A DNA stretch of 10,243 bases from Candidatus Sumerlaeota bacterium (GTDB lineage Bacteria > Sumerlaeota > Sumerlaeia > JAFGJS01), in contig JAFGJS010000128.1 of the NCBI GenBank assembly GCA_016928995.1, forward strand, positions 1 through 10,243, read 5' to 3'. Positions 5,608 to 10,243 of the stretch are shown here, piece by piece. A model generated the notes under the pieces. The model saw nothing but the letters and a program-made list of their open reading frames with translations. It was not told the origin of the DNA and ran no database searches. Position 1 is the stretch's first letter. Each line of letters opens with the position of its first letter. The position numbers and the translations under genes are program-made.

Positions 5608-7518
5608 TACCTTAGCTATTACAAGCCTTATTTCCGGCCGCATGTTTGGCGCATCATCATTGCGTTGATCGCGATGTTGCTGTTCACCTTTTTTTCCATG
5701 GTCAGTGTGCCGGTCGTGATTCCCGTGTTGAAGTTGCTGTTTAACGAAGAGACGGCCGGGCAAGCGCAATTACTGCATGACAAGAAGGATGATGCGCCGG
5801 AGGGCGTCGAAGATCAGATTCGCGGATTTCTGGAGGACGCCGTTCTGCAAACGGGGCCGGGGCGCTGGGCGTATGATCACCTCGCCGGATTTCAGCGGAC
5901 TTACCTGGAAAATGCTGAGGCGGCGATGCGTTTCAAAGGATTGCTTTGGGTCGCGGGAATGCTCGTGCTGGTGACGGCGTTGAAGGGCGTTTGCGAATAT
6001 ATTTACACATGGCTGCTGTCCTATGCCTTTTTCCGCGTGGCGCTGGACGTGCGCGCGGAGATCTTCCGGCACATCCTGAATCTCGATTATAAATTCTTCA
6101 TCAATCGCAGCACGGGCGAGCTCGAGTCGCGTGTGCAGAATGACATCTATGCGTTGCGCATTGTGTTTCAAACGCTGGTCAACGGCGCGGTGGTGGCGCC
6201 GCTGGAAGCGATCATGATGCTCGCTTTTCTATTCTGGCTGAGCGTGGACATGACGCTGCTGATCTTGCTGGGCGGTCCGGTGATCGCGGCGATCATGATC
6301 GGCTTCGCGCGCATCATCCGCAAATACACGCGCCGTCAGCGCAAACGGATGGATCAGCTGAATTCGGTGATGGAAGAGGCGTTTCGTAATTTCAAACTGA
6401 TCCAAACCTACCATACGATGGACATTGAAGGGAATCGCTTCAACCGTGAGAATGACGCGATTTTCCGGCTTTATCTCAAGGGGCGCCTTGCGCAGTTCGG
6501 CGCTTCGCCGGTGATTGAAACGCTGGGCATGATCTGCATCGCCGGGATCCTGGCGCTGGGCGGGCATCGCATCATGCTGGCCGCGGATTCGCCGATGGAC
6601 GCGGCGACTTTCGGCGCGTATATCCTGGGGCTGTATAAACTCTACAAGCCCGTGCGCCAGCTTTCCCGCATCAACGCCAGCTGGCAGCAGGGAAGAGTTT
6701 CCACCGAGCGCATCCTGGACATTCTCAGCACTCGGCCTGAGGTTGTCGAGACGCCGAACGCGGCGCCGGTGAAGGGCTTCGAGCGCGAAATCGAATTTCG
6801 GAAGGTCCAGTTCCGCTATGGCGATAAGCAGGTGCTGAACGACGTGTCGTTCACGCTGAAGAAGGGCGGCAACATCGCCATCGTCGGCCGCGCCGGAAGC
6901 GGCAAGACCACGCTGGTGAATATGCTGCCGCGGCTGATCGATCCGGACGGCGGCTCGATCTTGCTGGACGGCCACGATATCCGGGAATACCGCCTGAATG
7001 AGCTGCGTGATCTTTTCGGCATTGTGACGCAGGAGGTGCTGCTGTTCAACGCGACGGTGATCGAGAACATCGCCTATGGCGATTCCCATCCGGACCTGTC
7101 GCGGGTGGAGCAGGCGGCGAAGCTGGCGCATGCGCACGAGTTCATCGAGCAATTAGGCGGCGGCGCGGGCTACGAGACCAACATCGGCGCGGCGGGCGTG
7201 AAACTCTCCGGCGGGCAGCGTCAGCGCATCGCCATTGCGCGGGCGATCTACCGCAATCCGCGGATTTTAATATTCGACGAGGCGACGAGCAGCCTGGATG
7301 AAGACACGCAGCGCCATGTGCAGGACGCCATCGACAACCTGTTGAAGAACCGCACGGCGATCGTGATCGCGCATCGCTTGAGCACGATCCAGCGCGCGGA
7401 CGAGATTCTGGCGCTGGACGACGGCAGGATCATCGAGCGCGGCACGCATCAGCAGCTGCTTGCGGCCAGCGGCTTCTACAGCCGGTTGTACAACCTGACC
7501 GGTGAAATTGAGAAATAA
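5605..7518 (+). CDS. MsbA-like ABC exporter (fused membrane and ATPase domains)
   Basis: A 637-residue half-transporter that probably works as a homodimer in the inner membrane, flipping or exporting a lipid, glycolipid or peptide. The N-terminal half holds the type I exporter membrane domain with about six helices, the first near 16-45 and the second near 109-137. The ATPase half has Walker A GRAGSGKT (428-435), the Q-loop in VTQEVLLFN, the signature LSGGQRQR (534-541), Walker B ILIFDE with D558 and E559, the D-loop SSLDE and switch histidine H590. All catalytic residues are present. It is longer than E. coli MsbA (582 residues), mainly because the loop between helices 1 and 2 has about 60 residues, many charged, on the outer face. 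A TTG start with good spacing is used. A role in envelope lipid or glycan export is inferred; the substrate cannot be proved from sequence. Confidence 0.92.
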   Translation: MYLSYYKPYFRPHVWRIIIALIAMLLFTFFSMVSVPVVIPVLKLLFNEETAGQAQLLHDKKDDAPEGVEDQIRGFLEDAVLQTGPGRWAYDHLAGFQRTYLENAEAAMRFKGLLWVAGMLVLVTALKGVCEYIYTWLLSYAFFRVALDVRAEIFRHILNLDYKFFINRSTGELESRVQNDIYALRIVFQTLVNGAVVAPLEAIMMLAFLFWLSVDMTLLILLGGPVIAAIMIGFARIIRKYTRRQRKRMDQLNSVMEEAFRNFKLIQTYHTMDIEGNRFNRENDAIFRLYLKGRLAQFGASPVIETLGMICIAGILALGGHRIMLAADSPMDAATFGAYILGLYKLYKPVRQLSRINASWQQGRVSTERILDILSTRPEVVETPNAAPVKGFEREIEFRKVQFRYGDKQVLNDVSFTLKKGGNIAIVGRAGSGKTTLVNMLPRLIDPDGGSILLDGHDIREYRLNELRDLFGIVTQEVLLFNATVIENIAYGDSHPDLSRVEQAAKLAHAHEFIEQLGGGAGYETNIGAAGVKLSGGQRQRIAIARAIYRNPRILIFDEATSSLDEDTQRHVQDAIDNLLKNRTAIVIAHRLSTIQRADEILALDDGRIIERGTHQQLLAASGFYSRLYNLTGEIEK

Positions 7519-7523
7519 CAGGA

Positions 7524-7534
7524 GCCCGGCGGGC
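7524..7534. repeat. Small GC hairpin between convergent genes
   Basis: GCCC and GGGC flank a three-base GGC centre in the 27-base gap between the exporter and the guanylyltransferase. It may contribute to transcription end on either strand, but no T-run follows in either direction, so this is weak. Confidence 0.2.
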
Positions 7535-7545
7535 GAAGGCGCTGG

Positions 7546-8643
7546 CTAAAGCAATTCCTCGCGACCTTGCGCTTTGAGCGCGGCGACGATCTCCTTCACG
7601 CGTTGAGCGTCCGAACGCCGGCAGATCATCACGGCGTCCGCGCTGCTGACAACAATCAAATCCTCCACGCCATATGCAGCGATCATCGGTGCGCCGTTTT
7701 TTATATCGCTGTAGAGGATGTTGTTTTTCGCCTCCAGCGTCAGCGCGTTGCCCACAATCACATTGCCCGCGCCATCCGGCTCGTTGATCCGCTCCGCGGC
7801 GTCCCAGGCGCCGATGTCGTCCCATTCAAACGTGGAGCGCACGCATGCCACGTTGCTGGCGCGCTCCATCACGCCGTAGTCGATGGATGTTTTTTCCAAT
7901 CTTGGAAACACTTCGCGCACCGCGTCGCCGCCGTCGCTGTTGACGATACCCTCGCGCATCTTGCGCACGCCTTCCGCGAGTTCCGGCATGGATTGCTCGA
8001 ACGCGCGAAACAGCGTCGCGTTGCTCCAGAAAAACATGCCGCTGTTCCAGAGATAGTTTCCCGCATCGAGTAACGATTGCGCCGTTTCCGCATCCGGCTT
8101 TTCGCAGAAACGTTTCACGCGGTTGATCCGCGCGCCGTTGCACTCGTAAAGATCTTCGCCAGTCTCGAGATAGCCGAAGCCCGTGTCCGGACGCGTGGGC
8201 ACGATGCCGATCGTCACGAGATTTTCGCCCTTCTCCGCCTCGGTATACGCCGCGTCCAGGTCGCTGCGGAAGCGCTCGAGCTTGCCGATGAAATGGTCCG
8301 CCGTGAGCACGCCCATCACCGGGGCGTTTTCGCCTTCGAATCCGGTGTGCGCCAGCGCCAGACCCAGGCACGGCGCGGTGTTGCGCGGCTCTGGTTCGCC
8401 GATCACGTTCTCCGGCGGCAGTTCCGGCAGCTCTTCGCGGATGCGTTGCGTCAGCCGCTCCGCCGTCAGGATGTAAAGATCCTCAGGAGCGATCAGTGAT
8501 CCGATCAATCGCTTTACGGAGACTCGCAGCATGGATTCTGCGCCTGCGAGCGGCAGCAGTTGCTTGGGCGAATCCCGCCGGCTGACCGGCCAGAAGCGCT
8601 CGCCAGCCCCGCCGGCCATGATCACTGCAATCCTTCGAGCCAT
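7546..8643 (-). CDS. manC: Mannose-1-phosphate guanylyltransferase
   Basis: Cytoplasmic enzyme making GDP-mannose from mannose 1-phosphate and GTP, the donor for mannose, fucose and rhamnose units in surface glycans. The 365 residues open with a nucleotidyltransferase signature: GGAGERFWPVSRRDSPKQ at about 11-28, which holds the GTP-binding glycines and the conserved R and K. Further family motifs are LTADHFI (usually PADH), GFGYLETG, FCEKPDAETA, YLWNSGMFFW, TSIDYGVMER and FEWDDIGAWD. The length fits the short single-domain form. The phosphomannose isomerase domain of long bifunctional enzymes is absent, so that activity must come from another gene. ATG at 8643 has a weak AGGG eight bases before it. 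It converges on the exporter gene and is not in its operon. The family call is firm; which glycan uses the product is unknown. Confidence 0.95.
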   Translation of the reverse strand: MARRIAVIMAGGAGERFWPVSRRDSPKQLLPLAGAESMLRVSVKRLIGSLIAPEDLYILTAERLTQRIREELPELPPENVIGEPEPRNTAPCLGLALAHTGFEGENAPVMGVLTADHFIGKLERFRSDLDAAYTEAEKGENLVTIGIVPTRPDTGFGYLETGEDLYECNGARINRVKRFCEKPDAETAQSLLDAGNYLWNSGMFFWSNATLFRAFEQSMPELAEGVRKMREGIVNSDGGDAVREVFPRLEKTSIDYGVMERASNVACVRSTFEWDDIGAWDAAERINEPDGAGNVIVGNALTLEAKNNILYSDIKNGAPMIAAYGVEDLIVVSSADAVMICRRSDAQRVKEIVAALKAQGREELL

Positions 8644-8680
8644 TCATTTATCCCTAGTCTGTGATTTACAGTATTCATGC

Positions 8681-8709
8681 AAGGTATCGGTATGATTTAC
8701 TATAGTCAA
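8681..8709 (-). promoter_or_regulatory. Candidate promoter for the guanylyltransferase gene
   Basis: On the minus strand TTGACT (8704-8709, 5 of 6 to the -35 consensus) is followed after 17 bases by TACCTT (8681-8686, only 3 of 6 to the -10). It lies about 40 bases before the start codon, in an AT-rich stretch. The octamer GTAAATCA occurs twice here (minus strand, 8693-8700 and 8662-8669), 31 bases apart. The first copy is within the spacer, so these may be regulator half-sites. Confidence 0.3.
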
Positions 8710-8743
8710 GCCACAGTGTTTATTCAGCATCACGCCGAAGAAC

Positions 8744-8826
8744 ATCTCCATATCCCCAGCATCTCCCCATCACCAATAAATGAAAGATATTATCAGGAGA
8801 TAGGGAGATGCTGGGGATATGGAGAT
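8744..8826. repeat. Long inverted repeat: 31-base arms, 21-base loop
   Basis: The arms at 8744-8774 and 8796-8826 are reverse complements at 29 of 31 positions, the outer 24 being perfect. Read on the minus strand, one mismatch becomes a G-U pair and only one U-U mismatch remains. On the plus strand both are true mismatches. Within each arm the motif ATCTCC recurs, giving a roughly two-fold internal repeat. It starts 29 bases after the stop of the minus-strand zinc-ribbon gene, so it may end or protect that transcript, but no U-run follows it. No target-site duplication is evident at its ends. It could also be a REP/MITE-type dispersed element, which one window cannot settle. Confidence 0.9.
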
Positions 8827-8854
8827 AAGCAATAGAATTTACGGATTCCATGAA

Positions 8855-9145
8855 TCAATGCCGCAAAAAGCGTTTCTTCATCAGCCGGTGGATTTCCTTA
8901 CGGCATTTGTCGCAGAGCGTGAATTGATAATCCTCGTAGACTTCGTCCGCGGCTTCCTCGACCTGATGCTCGCTCATGTTTTGCATCTGCTCAACCATCG
9001 CCTTGAGCTGCGCCATGTGATCCTGCTCGAGGTCTTCCTCAGAGAATTCCAGCGCGCCGGCTTCGGCGAACAGGCTGATGCGCAAGGTGAACGCTTGCAG
9101 CTTCGGCTCAAGCTCGCCCCCGCAATAATCGCAATGCCGTCCCAC
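8855..9145 (-). CDS. Small zinc-ribbon protein with two CxxC pairs, function unknown
   Basis: A 96-residue protein starting with GTG at 9145. AAGGAG lies eight bases before it, and the in-between ATG is in another frame. CDYC (residues 5-8) and CDKC (78-81) could together bind one zinc, bringing the two ends of the protein close. Between them is an acidic, mostly helical stretch (about 34-72) rich in Glu, Gln, Met and Asp, including EDLEQDHMAQLKAMVEQM. The C-terminus KEIHRLMKKRFLRH is basic. It follows the MEMO-family gene by 20 bases on the same strand and should be co-transcribed. There is no signal peptide or membrane segment, so it is probably cytoplasmic. The fold suggests binding to a protein or nucleic acid rather than an enzyme. 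I do not recognise a named family. Confidence 0.75.
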   Translation of the reverse strand: MGRHCDYCGGELEPKLQAFTLRISLFAEAGALEFSEEDLEQDHMAQLKAMVEQMQNMSEHQVEEAADEVYEDYQFTLCDKCRKEIHRLMKKRFLRH

Positions 9146-9160
9146 GGCTCATGCTCCTTT
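9143..9160 (-). promoter_or_regulatory. Ribosome binding site supporting a GTG start
   Basis: The minus strand reads AAAGGAG at 9160-9154, then eight bases, then GTG at 9145-9143. This puts the first CxxC five residues into the protein and keeps a 20-base gap from the upstream stop codon. Confidence 0.7.
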
Positions 9161-9165
9161 TTGAA

Positions 9166-10023
9166 TCAGGCGAACATCGCGGCGGCGTAACCCACGACGT
9201 AGCCGTGGTGAGATGGCGATACATCGGCGCTGGTGCTTGTATTCAGCACGCGGCCGCTCTCCGCGCCCATCAGACGCGCCAGGCGCATCACCAGAGTGAT
9301 CGGACACGATCCGCACGCCGAAAATTCCCGGCCGGCGATGCCATCGTCAAACGCATCCGGATTGAACGCTTCCACGGCGCGGGTGAACGCCTCGGTCTGA
9401 CGCCGGCACTCGTCCAAGTCATCGCCATGATACAGATCGGAGCTGGCCACGAGCAGCGTGGAATCGTTCGCGTTTTCGCCGTCCAATTCCTGCATCGTGT
9501 CGTGGATCGCGCGAGCGAGCTCTTCCGCTTCTTCGCTGGACAACTTGCCCACCAGCATCGGAGCCAGGGTGAATTCGTCATTATGCAATGATTGCACAAA
9601 GGGAACCTGCACTTCCAGCGAGTGCTCCGTCACGTCCGCCGAATCACTGAGTTGCACCAGGCCGGAGCGCTGTTCCAATCGTTCGCAAAACGCCCTGTCG
9701 ATCATCGCGGCGCCTAGCGGCGTTTCATACGAATCGCCGTCGTAGATCGTCGCGCCTGGAAAAAAATCATGATGACTCGGCGCCGCGATCAACACGCGCG
9801 CATAGCGCTGGCCTTCCGCCGAAGCGTATGCGTGCGCCGCCGTCCGTCCGCTGTAGATATAGCCTGCATGCGGACAAATCAGCGCGATCGGCTTCACATC
9901 CTTCAACGATGGCGAGAGTGTATCGCGCGTCGATCGAAGATATTCGCGGACATCCTGCGCCAGCTCGCGCGGATTGCTTGGGTAGAACCGTCCGGCCTGA
10001 GCCGGTTTGCGTGTACGGCGCAT
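9166..10023 (-). CDS. amrB: AmmeMemoRadiSam system protein B (MEMO family)
   Basis: A 285-residue protein of the MEMO family, related in fold to class III extradiol dioxygenases. The family opening RKPAQAGRFYPSNPREL is at about 5-21. Likely metal or active-site residues are H52 in CPHAGYIYSG, H84/H85 in PSHHDF and C237 in SACGSCPI, matching the His-His-Cys set described for human MEMO1. Other conserved motifs are ETPLG, EHSLEVQVPFVQ (133-144), ASSDLYH (193-199) and the C-terminal GYVVGYAAA. The length is usual for the family. ATG at 10023 has AAGGAG eight bases before it. No AMMECR1-like or radical SAM partner gene is in the window, though the partial upstream gene cannot be judged. A zinc-ribbon gene follows 20 bases downstream. 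The biochemical role of bacterial MEMO proteins is not settled. Confidence 0.93.
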   Translation of the reverse strand: MRRTRKPAQAGRFYPSNPRELAQDVREYLRSTRDTLSPSLKDVKPIALICPHAGYIYSGRTAAHAYASAEGQRYARVLIAAPSHHDFFPGATIYDGDSYETPLGAAMIDRAFCERLEQRSGLVQLSDSADVTEHSLEVQVPFVQSLHNDEFTLAPMLVGKLSSEEAEELARAIHDTMQELDGENANDSTLLVASSDLYHGDDLDECRRQTEAFTRAVEAFNPDAFDDGIAGREFSACGSCPITLVMRLARLMGAESGRVLNTSTSADVSPSHHGYVVGYAAAMFA

Positions 10024-10171
10024 GGTTATCGCTCCTTGTGCCTTGCGGCAAGAGAACTATGACGCCTGTATGGCGCGCGGTCATGGTGCGGCGCCAATGT
10101 TAAATTTACCGCAAGCGGTTTATGGAATGCAAGCCCGCATCGCAGGTGGATCGCAGGCGGGCGCATCTTGA
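10024..10171 (-). promoter_or_regulatory. Intergenic region upstream of the MEMO gene with short palindromes
   Basis: Two small palindromes share the core CTTGCGG: CTTGCGGCAAG at 10042-10052 and ACCGCAAGCGGT at 10108-10119. A poor promoter match on the minus strand (TTGCAT, 18 bases, TAAATT) lies beside the second. Either palindrome could be an operator for the MEMO and zinc-ribbon unit. Nothing here is strong enough to name a regulator. Confidence 0.25.
10133..10162 (-). terminator. Hairpin with a tandem 11-base repeat after the window-edge gene
   Basis: GCCCGC (10133-10138) and GCGGGC (10157-10162) can pair around an 18-base loop, just past the stop of the partial minus-strand gene. The loop region is two copies of an 11-mer, ATCGCAGGTGG and ATCGCAGGCGG (10139-10149 and 10150-10160). 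No clear U-run follows on the minus strand, so termination is only a possibility. Confidence 0.3.
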
Positions 10172-10243
10172 TCAAGCTACCAAGCGTTCGCTCCAGATTT
10201 CGTCCCAGTCGTCGTTTCTTCGCGCGAGTTCGAGCAGCAACAG
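10172..10243 (-). CDS. C-terminal end of an unidentified protein (partial, cut by the window edge)
   Basis: On the minus strand the frame is open from the window edge to a TGA at 10174-10172. It encodes 23 residues that start with a leucine-rich stretch and end NDDWDEIWSERLVA. The mix of Trp, Asp, Glu and Arg looks like ordinary protein. A possible hairpin follows the stop, and the MEMO gene lies 148 bases downstream on the same strand. The fragment is too short to place in a family. It may or may not share a transcript with the MEMO gene. Confidence 0.45.
   Translation of the reverse strand: MLLLELARRNDDWDEIWSERLVA

Noticed and set aside
5430-5615. Short plus-strand open frame between the DUF4340 and exporter genes
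   Set aside because: It spans the strong terminator hairpin and has no ribosome site or protein-like conservation signal.
6229-7152. Long antisense frame within the exporter gene
   Set aside because: It is a shadow of strong codon bias in the exporter, with His/Arg/Gln-rich composition and no family motif.
7567-8499. Plus-strand open frames opposite the guanylyltransferase
   Set aside because: The minus strand carries every signature motif of mannose-1-phosphate guanylyltransferase in one continuous frame, so the plus-strand frames are shadows.
8744-8826. Inverted repeat considered as the ends of an insertion sequence
   Set aside because: Only 21 bases lie between the arms, no transposase is present in the window, and no target-site duplication is visible. 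A non-autonomous element remains possible and is listed as a finding.

Overview
This is a bacterial chromosomal window, moderately GC-rich, with dense ATGA-overlapping genes, Shine-Dalgarno sites, and TTG/GTG starts. The genes suggest a cell with a developed envelope: an MsbA-type lipid/polysaccharide exporter, GDP-mannose synthesis, and a Gld-type ABC system with a DUF4340 partner. That mix, plus a hexanucleotide microsatellite, would fit a poorly studied Gram-negative-type lineage (for example PVC-related, Sumerlaeota or Hydrogenedentota). The lineage guess is inference only.

Layout. Positions 1-72 look like the tail of a plus-strand gene cut by the window edge. Positions 73-595 are a long non-coding stretch holding a 12-unit hexamer repeat (99-170), a terminator-like hairpin with a T-run (257-291), a TTGACA promoter-like site (304-330) and two further inverted repeats. 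Positions 596-5425 are a tight four-gene operon: GldA-like ATPase, GldF-like permease, GldG-like auxiliary protein and a DUF4340 protein. The first two genes and the last two overlap by ATGA. A 16-bp-stem hairpin (5454-5489) closes the operon. Positions 5605-7518 encode an MsbA-like exporter starting with TTG. It converges on a minus-strand mannose-1-phosphate guanylyltransferase (7546-8643). Then comes an AT-rich intergenic region with a 31-bp-arm inverted repeat (8744-8826). A minus-strand pair follows: a small two-CxxC zinc-ribbon protein (8855-9145), and upstream of it a MEMO/AmmeMemoRadiSam B protein (9166-10023). The last 72 bases look like the end of another minus-strand gene.

How the genes fit together. 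The Gld-type operon probably forms one membrane complex: ATPase, six-helix permease, and two bitopic proteins with large domains outside the membrane. Its substrate is unknown. The exporter and the GDP-mannose enzyme suggest envelope glycan or glycolipid assembly, but they are convergent and not co-transcribed. The MEMO and zinc-ribbon genes look like a two-gene operon of unknown role. I see no defence system, CRISPR array, transposase or phage gene. The least explained items are the hexamer repeat, the large inverted repeat and the MEMO/zinc-ribbon pair.
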